64,000 nucleotides of DNA from an uncultured Lachnospiraceae bacterium. GTDB taxonomy: Bacteria; Bacillota; Clostridia; Lachnospirales; Lachnospiraceae. Positions within the stretch are counted from its first letter, which is position 1, and each line of letters opens with the position of its first letter. The stretch spans positions 558,001 through 622,000 of the forward strand of contig CALWQT010000001.1 of assembly GCA_944383765.1 (NCBI GenBank), in the 5' to 3' direction. The notes under the pieces are model-generated. The model saw only the letters and a list, made by a program, of their open reading frames with translations, was not told the origin of the DNA and ran no database searches. Positions 17,221-26,099 of this stretch are shown here, in pieces. The position numbers and the translations under genes are program-made.

Positions 17221-18654
17221 TTATTCATCTAACCATGCACCATACAGCTTTGCGTTCTCTGCTGTACTTCTGTCTTCTCTGAAATAATAGCTTTTTCCGT
17301 CTATATCTCTGTACCCTGCAGCCATTTTCCCTGTAACAGGATCAAAATAATACTGATTTCCATCCACAGCTGTAAACCACCCAGTTTCCATGGCTCCCAG
17401 TCTTCCATCCGACTTATCATGCAGATAGTACCAGCTGTCTTTTTTGCTATCGTAATACCACCCTGTCACCATCTCGCCGCGTTCATCAAACAGAAACCAA
17501 TCGTATCCAGCCTGAACCTCCGGAGCATAGGGATTATCCATATATGCCCAACGAGAATATAACATAGTGCCATCATGAAACTGGAATTTCCACGCTGCCC
17601 TTTCCTCTCCTGATTTGCTTTCATATTCCAGAACCCATTCCCCTTGTACACCGGTCATATAGGGATGCTCCTGCGTACCATATATAATAGCACCTTCCGA
17701 CGAAGAATCGCTGACAGTTTTGCTGCTGTCTCCACCACTGTCTGCCTTTATTTTTTTGAAACTGGCCCGGACTATGACATCTTCGTCCGGCATGATAAAT
17801 GTATGATCAGCGATTGTAGCTTCGCCGGCGACCATTTCCCAGCAGTCAAATTCATATCCGGAATCGGGGATAAAGGTCAAAGCTACTTTTGTTCCCTGCG
17901 ATGCTATTGCAGGCGATGCGGCCGCTGTTCCATTTCCGTCTGTTTCCACCGTCACAACGTGGAGACTTGCCTCCATCTGTGCTGTGTAATCCTTCCATCC
18001 CTCTGCATTTTGATAATCTTCTACGCTGCTTTCAGGGATACTGATACTCTGTAAAGGACAGTGTACAAACGCATTTTCCCCTAAAATCGGCGGAGTCAAG
18101 GGATATACTGTAACAGTCTTTAAAGCTGTACAACCCCAAAAAGCCATGATATCGATACGATTCAGACTAGCCGGCAGTTCCACGGATTCTAGAGCATAAC
18201 ACTCATTAAAAGCACTCGCCCCGATGCTTTTCAATCCATCCGGCAGTTTAATAGACCGGAGGAATTTACATTTTCTAAAAACACCACCCTCGATACTCTC
18301 TAACCCATCCGGCAATTCAATGAATTCCAGGGATTGACATGCCCAAAAAGCATTCTCTCCGATATTCCTCAATCCATCCGGCAATTCCACCAATTTAAGA
18401 GCGTCGCAACTATTAAAGGCTCCCCTCCCGATACTCTCCAGGCTGTCTGGACACACAATGGTCTCCAAGCTGTCGCACCAGTAAAATCCTTTGTCTGCGA
18501 TGGCCGTAATATGATATTCTGTGGTTCCCTCTATATCTGTAATCATTCCCGTCAGGTCAAGCGTTTTCCCCTGAAAACCCTTGTTATAAAAATCTCCATT
18601 ATCACCAATGGTCAGATTATGATTTTCATCTTCCGTTACATTTTTCAGGATCAC
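17221..18654 (-). CDS. BspA-type leucine-rich repeat protein with InlB-like repeat and cell-wall-binding repeats; lacks a signal peptide
   Basis: 477 aa. Residues about 45-215 hold seven to eight BspA/LRR_5 repeats (xxIGxxAFxxCxxLxxVxLPDGLxx). Residues 225-300 form a beta-grasp bacterial repeat ending SFKKIKA. After a Ser/Gly linker, the C-terminal 130 residues carry aromatic cell-wall-binding repeats (MVTGWYYD, METGWFTAVDGNQYYFD, KMAAGYRDIDGKSYYF), typical of surface proteins. No signal peptide is present. The frame is closed by a stop eight codons upstream of the GTG at 18654, which has GGAGAA before it. The 5' end overlaps a TnpV remnant, so the gene looks 5'-truncated by rearrangement. 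Confidence 0.75.
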   Translation of the reverse strand: MILKNVTEDENHNLTIGDNGDFYNKGFQGKTLDLTGMITDIEGTTEYHITAIADKGFYWCDSLETIVCPDSLESIGRGAFNSCDALKLVELPDGLRNIGENAFWACQSLEFIELPDGLESIEGGVFRKCKFLRSIKLPDGLKSIGASAFNECYALESVELPASLNRIDIMAFWGCTALKTVTVYPLTPPILGENAFVHCPLQSISIPESSVEDYQNAEGWKDYTAQMEASLHVVTVETDGNGTAAASPAIASQGTKVALTFIPDSGYEFDCWEMVAGEATIADHTFIMPDEDVIVRASFKKIKADSGGDSSKTVSDSSSEGAIIYGTQEHPYMTGVQGEWVLEYESKSGEERAAWKFQFHDGTMLYSRWAYMDNPYAPEVQAGYDWFLFDERGEMVTGWYYDSKKDSWYYLHDKSDGRLGAMETGWFTAVDGNQYYFDPVTGKMAAGYRDIDGKSYYFREDRSTAENAKLYGAWLDE

Positions 18655-18775
18655 ATCTTCTCCATGCTCTCCTCATTCTGCCGTATTTGCCCAACACTTT
18701 GTGTTTGTATGGACTCAACTGGATATCAGGAATAAAATAATCGCCACACTGATAATATCTAAACTCTTGTCTCAT
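18626..18775 (-). pseudogene. TnpV (transposon-encoded protein) 5' fragment
   Basis: A 49-codon frame with a good GGAGGTATCCTT site. It carries the TnpV N-terminal pattern (GDYFIPDIQL, then LGKYGRMRRAW near residues 28-38), after which similarity stops. Intact TnpV proteins are about 110-130 aa. The end of the fragment overlaps the start of the LRR gene by 29 bases, marking a recombination junction. Confidence 0.55.
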
Positions 18776-18830
18776 AAGGATACCTCCAATCAATTTCTCT
18801 TTCTAAAACCATTGTAGTCTGTTTATATCC

Positions 18831-19282
18831 TTATGCGAAGTTCGTCGATTGCTTTGCATTTACGGCATCCATAATTTGCTGATAGACTTTTCTGGAAGGT
18901 CTGCGATTCCCTTTTTCCATCTGATAGTAGTAGCTTGCTTTCAAGCCAACAAGCTCGGCACACTCACGCTAATTCAGTTTTAATTCTTCTCTGATTGTCT
19001 TCAAAGCCCCTTTATAAGGCGATGCAATGAACGCAGCAAATGAATTACAGAGAAGTTCCGCATCAATTTTCAGCCGTTCTGAGATCCTTACAGCGGTATC
19101 ATATGGTATCTGCGTAAGCCCCTGCTCATATTTCAGCAAAGTTGCCGGAACAATGCCTGCTCAGCAAGTTGTCTGGTCGTAAAATTATTTCGTAGCCGAT
19201 AACAGCGCAGATACTCTTCCGGTTGATTGCTCTTTGGTCTTTCCCCAAGTGGCAATATCAAATGAAGAAGCAGCTTTCCTTG
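18831..19282 (-). pseudogene. degenerate double helix-turn-helix (XRE-type) regulator
   Basis: Reads as a regulator with two HTH segments: RCYRLRNNFTTRQLAEQ with VPATLLKYEQGLTQIPYDTA, then LKTIREELKLN with RECAELVGLKASYYYQMEKG, ending NAKQSTNFA. It is broken twice: a frameshift near 19154-19160 (between LAEQ and VPAT) and an in-frame TAG at 18969-18971, where CAG (Gln) would be expected between LN and RECAEL. Such proteins commonly accompany TnpV in Firmicutes mobile DNA. Confidence 0.65.
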
Positions 19283-19313
19283 ATGGTATTGATACAATGG
19301 AAAATATCACTGC

Positions 19314-19379
19314 AAATACAATGTGATACTTGCACATCTATTTTTTTATATGAGCTAAACCATAATTTTTATTTGCCAT
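19314..19379 (-). mobile_element. IS200/IS605-type TnpA transposase, N-terminal remnant
   Basis: After AAAGGAG, the ATG at 19379 opens MANKNYGLAHIKK, then a TAG, then MCKYHIVFA. This matches the start of IS200-family TnpA (SLAH-K-W-CKYHIVF), with a nonsense or slippage change at an A-run. The catalytic HUH and Tyr regions are missing. The frame then runs into the HTH remnant, so this is only a 5' scrap. Confidence 0.55.
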
Positions 19380-19482
19380 AAAAACTCCTTTCCTGTCTAT
19401 AATAGTGCCTTAACAACTCTATTGAAATGAAAAGGTGATTTTTCGTATAATAGTTTGCCTTAACAGGCTAAAGCTCATACTC

Positions 19483-19516
19483 AAAAAGAGACACAGGTGA
19501 TATATACCTGTGCCTC
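19483..19516 (-). terminator. second hairpin downstream of tsf
   Basis: GAGxCACAGGT/ACCTGTGxCTC stem followed by TTTTT on the minus strand, about 40 bases beyond the first tsf terminator. It may back up tsf termination or be left from the mobile-element end. Confidence 0.55.
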
Positions 19517-19552
19517 AAAAAAACTTTACCCCAACTCTTGAGAAAGAGACTT

Positions 19553-19588
19553 AAAATAAGCACCCTACCATTTGGTAAGATGCTTATT
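19553..19588 (-). terminator. terminator of the rpsB-tsf operon
   Basis: Minus strand: AATAAGCA, an inner TTACCA/TGGTAG stem, then TGCTTATT running into TTTT, 34 bases after the tsf stop. Confidence 0.75.
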
Positions 19589-19621
19589 CTAGTGTTTCAT
19601 TCAATTTTCAAATTTATGAGA

Positions 19622-20557
19622 TTACATTCCCATCTGTTTTGCAACTTCCTCAGCAAAGTTCTCTTCTTTCTTCTCAAGACCTTCACCTGTCTCAAAACGG
19701 ATGAATTTCTTGATGGTGATCTTTGCATTGTTTGCTTTTGCTACAGATTCAACATAAGCAGCTACGCTCTGCTTTCCATCTTCTGCCTTTACATATACCT
19801 GATCCAGCAGACAGATTTCTTTCAGTTCTTTCTTAATACGTCCCATAACCATACCGCTGATGATCTTATCATTTGCGTCTGGCTTCTCGTTCTTAGCTGC
19901 TACTGTAAGGATTTCTTTCTCCTTCTCAATGTAATCAGCATCAACTTCTTTCTCACTGGTATACAGAGGCTTCAGAGCTGCTGCCTGCATAGCCACGTTT
20001 CTTGCCATCTCTTTTACAGCATCGTTTACTACATCAGTCTCAACGTCAATCAGAACACCGATCTTTCCACCTGCATGGATGTAGGAAGCAACAAAACCAT
20101 TTTCCTCTTCCATCTGCTCAAATCTTCTGATGTTCATGTTCTCACCGATGATGGAAATCTGAGAAGACAGAGCTTCTTTTACCGTAAGAGTTGGATCTTT
20201 CTCCCACTTTTCTGCCAGGAAGCTTTCCATATCGCTTGCTGTGGTATTCAGTGCCTGTGCAGCAACATCTGCTACATAATTTCTGAATTTCTCGTTCTTT
20301 GCAACAAAGTCTGTCTCTGCATTTACTTCTACTACAACAGCCTTCTTCTCATCTGCTGTGATATCGGTATATACGATACCTTCTGCTGCAATACGGCCAG
20401 CTTTCTTTGCTGCGCCTGCCAGTCCCTTTTCTCTCAGGAACTCTACTGCCTTATCCATATCGCCGTCGGTTGCTGCAAGAGCCTTCTTACAGTCCATCAT
20501 TCCAGCGCCTGTCATTTCTCTTAACTCTTTTACCATTGCTGCGGTAACTGCTGCCAT
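19622..20557 (-). CDS. tsf: translation elongation factor Ts
   Basis: Nucleotide exchange factor for EF-Tu. About 311 aa, the length usual in Lachnospiraceae. The N-terminal [19 protein letters not shown] with [18 protein letters not shown] is diagnostic, and [12 protein letters not shown] follows. A longer frame opens at 20608, but ATG 20557 follows GGAGGGAAAAGAA and gives the conserved start [13 protein letters not shown]. It is downstream of rpsB, separated by 82 bases that hold a hairpin, and ends at tandem terminators. Confidence 0.97.
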   Translation of the reverse strand: MAAVTAAMVKELREMTGAGMMDCKKALAATDGDMDKAVEFLREKGLAGAAKKAGRIAAEGIVYTDITADEKKAVVVEVNAETDFVAKNEKFRNYVADVAAQALNTTASDMESFLAEKWEKDPTLTVKEALSSQISIIGENMNIRRFEQMEEENGFVASYIHAGGKIGVLIDVETDVVNDAVKEMARNVAMQAAALKPLYTSEKEVDADYIEKEKEILTVAAKNEKPDANDKIISGMVMGRIKKELKEICLLDQVYVKAEDGKQSVAAYVESVAKANNAKITIKKFIRFETGEGLEKKEENFAEEVAKQMGM

Positions 20558-20595
20558 TTCTTTTCCCTCCATTATTCTAGTGAGTGGTGAATATA

Positions 20596-20630
20596 TAAAG
20601 TGCTCCAACCCATATCAGGCTGAAGCACTT
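20596..20630 (-). other. intercistronic hairpin between rpsB and tsf
   Basis: Minus-strand AAAGTGCT/AGCACTTT (8 bp) with an inner AGCC/GGTT stem, followed by an A/T-rich stretch but no real T-run. It looks like a partial terminator or RNA-stability element that could set the rpsB to tsf ratio. Confidence 0.5.
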
Positions 20631-20639
20631 TCAGTCAAA

Positions 20640-21398
20640 TTACTCTTCTACAGCTGCTTCTGCCTCTGCTTCAAACATTTCCTCGCCTGCTTCCAGTTCT
20701 CCGTCAGCAATTGCTTCGCCCTGGTTAGCCTCGATCACTGCATCTGCCATCTTAGCTACGATCAGCTTAACGGCTCTGATTGCATCATCGTTACCCGGAA
20801 TTACGTAATCCAGTTCTTCCGGATCACAGTTGGTATCAGCAATACCGATCAGAGGGATTCCCAGAGTATGAGCTTCCTGAACACAGATTCTTTCCTTCTT
20901 CGGATCTACTACGAAAATAGCATCCGGAATTCTCTTCATATCTTTGATTCCGCCCAGGTTCTTCTCCAGCTTCTCCCACTCTTTCTTCAGAGCAATAACT
21001 TCTTTCTTAGGAAGTACATCAAAAGTACCATCCTCAGACATAGCCTCGATTTCTTTCAGTCTTGCAATTCTAGACTGGATTGTCTTGAAGTTGGTCAGCA
21101 TACCGCCCAGCCATCTTTCATTTACATAGAACATGCCGCAACGCTCTGCTTCTGTCTTGATCGCATCCTGAGCCTGTTTCTTTGTTCCTACGAACAGAAT
21201 AGTGCCGCCCTCAGCAGCAATATCAGAGATTGCCTTATAAGCTTCATCAACCTTGCCTACAGATTTCTGTAAGTCGATGATGTAGATACCGTTTCTCTCG
21301 GTATAGATGTAAGGAGCCATTTTAGGGTTCCATCTTCTTGTCTGGTGTCCGAAATGTACACCTGCTTCCAAAAGCTGTTTCATTGAAATAACGCTCAT
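20640..21398 (-). CDS. rpsB: 30S ribosomal protein S2
   Basis: Small-subunit ribosomal protein. 252 aa. Hallmarks: [20 protein letters not shown] at the N-terminus, [34 protein letters not shown] and [16 protein letters not shown]. The C-terminus has an acidic extension rich in Glu and Ala. GGAGG precedes ATG 21398. First gene of rpsB-tsf, with a promoter at 21512-21540 and a leader of about 105 bases. Confidence 0.98.
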   Translation of the reverse strand: MSVISMKQLLEAGVHFGHQTRRWNPKMAPYIYTERNGIYIIDLQKSVGKVDEAYKAISDIAAEGGTILFVGTKKQAQDAIKTEAERCGMFYVNERWLGGMLTNFKTIQSRIARLKEIEAMSEDGTFDVLPKKEVIALKKEWEKLEKNLGGIKDMKRIPDAIFVVDPKKERICVQEAHTLGIPLIGIADTNCDPEELDYVIPGNDDAIRAVKLIVAKMADAVIEANQGEAIADGELEAGEEMFEAEAEAAVEE

Positions 21399-21511
21399 GT
21401 TTCTACCTCCGTTTGGTTTTTTCTTCCGCCTGCTTCTCTTGCTTCCGGAAAGACCTGGGTCACAGGCACCGTTTCCTGGAATCAGCAGACGTGTTTTTTA
21501 TCAGCCTTTCA

Positions 21512-21540
21512 ACTATATCATAAGAAATGCCTGTATGCAA
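21512..21540 (-). promoter_or_regulatory. promoter of rpsB-tsf
   Basis: Minus-strand TTGCAT, 17-base spacer, TATAGT. The resulting leader is GC-rich and contains a CCTGTGACCCAGG-type inverted repeat, a possible S2 autoregulatory structure (inference). Confidence 0.7.
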
Positions 21541-21581
21541 GCGGTTTTTACACTTTTTCTAAAGAAATGGTCCCCCGCCTG

Positions 21582-21944
21582 TCACATAGGTGTTCCTACC
21601 TCTATCAGATTTCCATCAGGGTCATAAAATCGGATCACCTTTTGTCCCCAGCTATGAGTCATAAGTCTGTTGACATATTGAATCGATGGATATTTTTTCT
21701 CCAGTTTTTCTATAAATCCTTCGATATCTTTTTCTTCAAAATACAGTTCACAGGAATTGTTTTGAGGAATGATCTCCTTCCCTATAAATGTACTCCAGAT
21801 TTTCTCATCTTGCAGCACAAGACCTTCTGTTAAGATCATATTACCGTCATTATCAAGTATCATATCCAGACCGAACAGATCATGATAGAATTTTTTGGAC
21901 CGCTCTATATCTTTTACAACGATTAAAATATTCTTTAATCTCAT
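21582..21944 (-). CDS. VOC-superfamily (glyoxalase/bleomycin-resistance-like) protein
   Basis: 120 aa single-domain VOC protein. The N-terminal beta strand IVVKDIERSKKFYHDLFGLD, a middle CELYFEEKDIEGFI and the C-terminal RFYDPDGNLIEVGTPM are typical. The C-terminal Glu ligand is present; the first His is not obvious, so enzyme activity is uncertain. AAGGAG lies eight bases before ATG 21944; the longer frame to 21965 starts inside the codY terminator. It follows codY and precedes the rpsB promoter. Confidence 0.85.
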   Translation of the reverse strand: MRLKNILIVVKDIERSKKFYHDLFGLDMILDNDGNMILTEGLVLQDEKIWSTFIGKEIIPQNNSCELYFEEKDIEGFIEKLEKKYPSIQYVNRLMTHSWGQKVIRFYDPDGNLIEVGTPM

Positions 21945-21963
21945 GTCACTTCTCCTTCCTATC

Positions 21964-21997
21964 AAAAAGGGAAGGTTTTTTACAACCTCCCCTTTCC
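21964..21997 (-). terminator. terminator of codY
   Basis: Minus-strand AAAGGGGAGGTT and AACCTTCCCTTT around a 6-base loop, followed by TTTTT, ten bases after the codY stop. The VOC gene ribosome binding site comes directly after, so that gene relies on read-through or a promoter inside this stretch. Confidence 0.8.
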
Positions 21998-22006
21998 ATA
22001 TGTTCG

Positions 22007-22786
22007 TTATTTGCTAGAAGCTTTGATATTTTTCAGTTCATCAAAGATCACATCATTCAATACCTTGATGTAAGTTCCTTTCATACCGGAAGAACGGGAC
22101 TCGATCACACCGGCACTTTCAAACTTTCTGAGAGCATTGACAATCACAGACCTGGTGATTCCAACCCGGTCAGCAATCTTGCTGGCAACCAAAATCCCCT
22201 CATTTCCATCCAGTTCTTCAAAAATGTGGGTGATAGCTTCCAGCTCTGAAAATGACAGCGTACTGATAGCTGATTTTACAATCTGGATCTTTCTGGTTTC
22301 TTCCGCATTTTCCTCATTAACAGAGCGCATCATTTCCAGCCCCACCACTGTGGTTCCATATTCGCTTAAAATAATGTCATCAATATCATACTGGGCATGA
22401 GACTTATAAAGGAACAACGTTCCCAGGCGCTCTCCAGCGATATCAATAGGGGTTATGATGGCCTGGTAATCTTTTACATTTTCTTCGGAAAAACCTAATG
22501 TAACCAGATTCACATTTTCTTTCGTGGATAAGATGCTTAAAAGCCTTTCATTCAGCATGGGGTCTACATATCCCCCCACCTGACCTGTAATCAGCTCTTT
22601 AATCTCTCCCACGCCTTCCCAGACACTGACACCCAGAACCTTACCTTTCTTACTGATCACCAGGATATTTGACAACAGGATATCGCTCAATACTTTACAG
22701 ATGTCATTAAAAACAAACTTATGCGAATTATTATTATGGAGAAGTTTGTTGATTTTCCTGGTCTTGTCTAACAACTGTACTCCCAT
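22007..22786 (-). CDS. codY: GTP-sensing global transcriptional regulator CodY
   Basis: Represses nitrogen, amino-acid and stationary-phase genes when branched-chain amino acids and GTP are high. 259 aa. N-terminal GAF-type effector domain (LLDKTRKINKLL, ILVISKKGKVLGVSVWEG) and C-terminal winged HTH with VASKIADRVGITRSVIVNAL. AAGGAGG precedes ATG 22786. Downstream of topA as in many clostridia, with its own promoter and a CodY-box-like sequence next to it, consistent with autoregulation. Confidence 0.97.
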   Translation of the reverse strand: MGVQLLDKTRKINKLLHNNNSHKFVFNDICKVLSDILLSNILVISKKGKVLGVSVWEGVGEIKELITGQVGGYVDPMLNERLLSILSTKENVNLVTLGFSEENVKDYQAIITPIDIAGERLGTLFLYKSHAQYDIDDIILSEYGTTVVGLEMMRSVNEENAEETRKIQIVKSAISTLSFSELEAITHIFEELDGNEGILVASKIADRVGITRSVIVNALRKFESAGVIESRSSGMKGTYIKVLNDVIFDELKNIKASSK

Positions 22787-22840
22787 TGATGAAACCTCCT
22801 TGTTTTATTTCAATTTTCTCCAAATCGCTTGTATATTTAC

Positions 22841-22869
22841 AGCATAACACGGATTTGAACGAATAACAA
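22841..22869 (-). promoter_or_regulatory. promoter of codY
   Basis: Minus-strand TTGTTA, 17-base spacer, TATGCT with extended -10 TGT. It lies in the 126-base gap between topA and codY. Confidence 0.6.
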
Positions 22870-22880
22870 GGGTTTTTTCT

Positions 22881-22895
22881 GAATTTTTGAAAATT
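22881..22895 (-). promoter_or_regulatory. candidate CodY box upstream of codY
   Basis: Minus-strand AATTTTCAAAAATTC matches the CodY consensus AATTTTCWGAAAATT with three differences and sits 11 bases upstream of the -35 element. Placement suggests autoregulation; A/T-rich DNA makes chance matches likely. Confidence 0.35.
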
Positions 22896-22912
22896 TTAAT
22901 CAATTCTTCTCA

Positions 22913-24988
22913 CTATTTTTCTTTTGTCATGCTATATCCGCAATGTTCATTGGAGCACAGCAATTTGTTTCCTTTTTCCACCATATAGTGTCCGCATTCC
23001 GGACATTTTGTCTCTGATGGTTTCTGCCAGGACATAAACTCACATTCCGGGTTCCCGGTACAGCCGTAATATTTCCGTCCTTTCTTTGTTTTCTTGATCA
23101 CTACGTCCCCGCCGCAAAGAGGACACTTCACCCCGATTTTCTCAAAATACGGTTTTGTATTCTTACACTCCGGAAATCCGGGACAGGCCAGGAATTTCCC
23201 ATGGGGACCGTACTTGATCACCATATTTCTTCCGCAAAGTTCACATACCTCATCACTGACTTCATCCGAAATCGTGACCGTTTCCAATTCTGCTTCTGCT
23301 TTTTTTACCGCCTGCATCAGATCCGGATAAAAGTTCCGTACAACGCTTTTCCACTGCAATTCCCCGTCTCCTACCTTATCCAGGAGATATTCCAGATTTG
23401 CAGTAAACGTCAGGTCCACAATACTGGGGAAGCATTGCATCATGATCCGGTTCACAATCTCTCCCAGTTCCGTTACATACAGGTTTTTATTTTCCTTTGC
23501 CACATATCTTCTGGCAATAATGGTGGTAATCGTAGGCGCATAAGTACTTGGACGGCCAATTCCCTGTTCCTCCAGGGCTTTTACCAGAGAAGCCTCTGTA
23601 TAATGGGCCGGAGGCTGGGTAAAATGCTGGCTGTGCTCCAGGTCTTTTAATTGCATAACATCGCCTTTTTCCAGACGGTTCAAAAGAATATTATTCTCTT
23701 CTTTCTCATCTTCTTCTACATACACTGACATGAAACCGTCAAATGACAGCTTGGAAGCAGACAGGGTAAACACATATTCCCCCGCTCCGATCTTCACAGA
23801 AGTCGCCTCATAGACTGCCGGCTTCATTCGGCTGGCTGTAAAACGTTTCCAGATCAGCTGATATAATCGGAACAGGTCTCTGGAAAGAGAATCCTTTACC
23901 AGGATAGGAGTCAGGGTAATATCAGTAGGGCGGATTGCTTCATGAGCGTCCTGTATCTTCCCATTTGTTTTCCTGGCTTTCTCCTCTCCTGCTACATACT
24001 GGCTTCCATAAGCTTCCCCAATGAATTTTTTTGCTGCTGCATCAGCCTCTTCTGCTACTCTGGTAGAGTCGGTACGCAGGTATGTGATCAGACCTACCGT
24101 TCCTCTTCCCTTTACATCAACGCCTTCATACAGCTGCTGAGCAAGACGCATGGTCTTCTGGGTGGAAAAATTCAACACTTTGGATGCTTCCTGCTGCAGC
24201 GTACTGGTCGTAAAGGGAATAGGAGCCTTTTTGGTCCTCTCCCCCTGTTTTACTTCCTCTACCTGGTATTCCACACCTTCCAGCTTCTCCAGGATTTCAT
24301 TTAATTCTGCCTGGCTGTGGATCACCATCTTTTCCTCATGGGTACCATAAAATTTAGCCGTCAGCAGAGATTTCCTTCCCTCACAGGCAAATTTTGCGTC
24401 CAATGTCCAATATTCTTCCGGGATAAATGCATTGATCTCATCTTCCCTGTCACAGATCATCCGCAAAGCGACTGATTGTACCCTTCCGGCACTAAGACCC
24501 CGTTTCACTTTTTCCCACAACAAGGGACTGATGCTGTATCCCACCATACGGTCCAGCACACGGCGGGCCTGTTGTGCATCTACCAGATTCATATCAATCT
24601 GGCGGGGTGACTTTAAAGAAGCCTTGACCGCATTTTTTGTAATTTCATTAAAACTGATCCGGTATACTTTTTTATCCTTCAATTCGTCCAGTTTCAGTGC
24701 CTTTACCAGATGCCAGGAGATTGCCTCTCCTTCCCGGTCAGGGTCCGTCGCCAGATATATCTTATCAGCCTTTTTTACCTCTTTTCTCAGCTTGGCCAGG
24801 ATATCGCCTTTTCCACGTATTGTAATATATTTAGGCTCATAATCATTCTCCACATCAAAACCCAGCTGACTTTTCGGCATGTCTCTCACATGCCCGTTGG
24901 AAGCGTCTACCACATAATTCGCCCCAAGAAATTTTTTTATTGTTTTGACTTTTGCCGGAGACTCCACAATTACTAAATAATTCGCCAT
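22913..24988 (-). CDS. topA: DNA topoisomerase I (type IA)
   Basis: Relaxes negative supercoils. 691 aa. N-terminal Toprim domain (LVIVESPAKVKTIKKFL; DPDREGEAISWH), catalytic Tyr in GLITYLRTDSTRVA, gate domains with RPSTYAPTITTI, and three C-terminal four-Cys zinc ribbons (CELCGRNMV, CPLCGGDVV, CPECGHYMV). Starts 13 bases after dprA, giving the classic dprA-topA-codY order. Complete, with no odd features. Confidence 0.97.
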   Translation of the reverse strand: MANYLVIVESPAKVKTIKKFLGANYVVDASNGHVRDMPKSQLGFDVENDYEPKYITIRGKGDILAKLRKEVKKADKIYLATDPDREGEAISWHLVKALKLDELKDKKVYRISFNEITKNAVKASLKSPRQIDMNLVDAQQARRVLDRMVGYSISPLLWEKVKRGLSAGRVQSVALRMICDREDEINAFIPEEYWTLDAKFACEGRKSLLTAKFYGTHEEKMVIHSQAELNEILEKLEGVEYQVEEVKQGERTKKAPIPFTTSTLQQEASKVLNFSTQKTMRLAQQLYEGVDVKGRGTVGLITYLRTDSTRVAEEADAAAKKFIGEAYGSQYVAGEEKARKTNGKIQDAHEAIRPTDITLTPILVKDSLSRDLFRLYQLIWKRFTASRMKPAVYEATSVKIGAGEYVFTLSASKLSFDGFMSVYVEEDEKEENNILLNRLEKGDVMQLKDLEHSQHFTQPPAHYTEASLVKALEEQGIGRPSTYAPTITTIIARRYVAKENKNLYVTELGEIVNRIMMQCFPSIVDLTFTANLEYLLDKVGDGELQWKSVVRNFYPDLMQAVKKAEAELETVTISDEVSDEVCELCGRNMVIKYGPHGKFLACPGFPECKNTKPYFEKIGVKCPLCGGDVVIKKTKKGRKYYGCTGNPECEFMSWQKPSETKCPECGHYMVEKGNKLLCSNEHCGYSMTKEK

Positions 24989-25001
24989 ATCAACCTCTCA
25001 C

Positions 25002-26099
25002 CTATAGCTTTTTTCCATAATGCTGGTTTCCTGTCCGGACCACATAACCTTTCAATTCCAGTTCCAGAAGAATCATCATACATTCCCTGGCCTCCAGTCC
25101 GGACTGGATTGCAATCTCATCTAAAAATTTTGGCTGTAAATCGAGGCAACTATACACCATTTTTTCTTTCTTGGCAAGTCCCTTTCCACTTTTTTCTTTT
25201 ATCTGCCCGATTTCAGCCGACTGAATTTTTAAATATTCCAGCACGTCTGCCGGGGAAAAAGTCGGAACTGCTCCCTGTCTGATCAGCTGATTGCAGCCTT
25301 TGCTGCACGGGTCGGTAACCCTTCCCGGAACTGCCAGTACTTCCCTTCCCTGCTCAAGGGCCAGTGATGCCGTGATCAAAGACCCGCTTCTTTCTCTGGC
25401 TTCTACTATGACCACCGCATCTGCCATTCCGCTGATAATCCGGTTTCGCATGGGAAAGTTTCCCATTGCCGGCGGATCCCATGGTCCATATTCGGAAATC
25501 AGGCACCCCTGCTGCTTCAGCTTTTTATATAGTTCCGCATTTTCCCTGGGATAGCAGATTTCAACTCCATTCCCTAAAACCGCTCCGGTCCAGCCTCCCC
25601 CTTGAAACGCTCCCCAGTGGGCTTCCCCATCAATTCCTTTGGCCATTCCACTGATCACTCCTACACCGGCTTTCGCCAGTTCTTTTCCATACCATTCCCC
25701 CAGTTTCCTTCCATACTCTGTATTCTGCCTGGCTCCTACAATGGATACCATGGGGATTTTTTTCTCCGGAAGCCTGCCTTTTACCATGAGCCCCATAGGA
25801 TAATCATAAATTTCCTTTAACCTGGAGGGATATTCCTCTTCAAAGGGTGTAATAAACTGTATTCCATGATCAGAAAGCCTATGATATTCCTCTAAAAGCT
25901 TTTCTTTCTTTTTTCTGCCCTGGCTGATCCAGTCCACGGTCTTCTGCAAATACGGATATTGCTGTATCATCCCGGTTTCTTCTATATAATATATGGTTTC
26001 AAAGCTCCTAAAGGTTTCCCACAGTTTCCGTATCGTCACCGCTCCGATTCCTTTTGTCCTGCACAAAAGATAAAGATATTCTTTTTCCGTTTCATTCAT
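25002..26099 (-). CDS. dprA: DNA-processing protein DprA (Smf)
   Basis: Loads RecA on incoming single-stranded DNA in transformation; also widespread in non-competent bacteria. About 365 aa. Rossmann-like core visible: SIVGARQNTEYG, ISGMAKGIDGEAHWGA, AVLGNGVEICYPREN and the region MRNRIISGMADAVVIVEA. The C-terminal DprA winged helix follows (LDEIAIQSGLEARECMMIL). ATG 26099 overlaps the yifB stop by eight bases; the longer frame to 26117 lies inside yifB. Cotranscribed with topA. Confidence 0.95.
   Translation of the reverse strand: MNETEKEYLYLLCRTKGIGAVTIRKLWETFRSFETIYYIEETGMIQQYPYLQKTVDWISQGRKKKEKLLEEYHRLSDHGIQFITPFEEEYPSRLKEIYDYPMGLMVKGRLPEKKIPMVSIVGARQNTEYGRKLGEWYGKELAKAGVGVISGMAKGIDGEAHWGAFQGGGWTGAVLGNGVEICYPRENAELYKKLKQQGCLISEYGPWDPPAMGNFPMRNRIISGMADAVVIVEARERSGSLITASLALEQGREVLAVPGRVTDPCSKGCNQLIRQGAVPTFSPADVLEYLKIQSAEIGQIKEKSGKGLAKKEKMVYSCLDLQPKFLDEIAIQSGLEARECMMILLELELKGYVVRTGNQHYGKKL

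Noticed and set aside
19250..19325. A protein-like plus-strand reading opposite the HTH/TnpA remnants.
   Set aside because: No start or ribosome binding site, too short, and the minus-strand remnants fit better.
19538..20524. A 328-codon frame on the plus strand.
   Set aside because: It is antisense to tsf, rich in Cys, Phe and Leu, and has no ribosome binding site; tsf on the other strand is certain.
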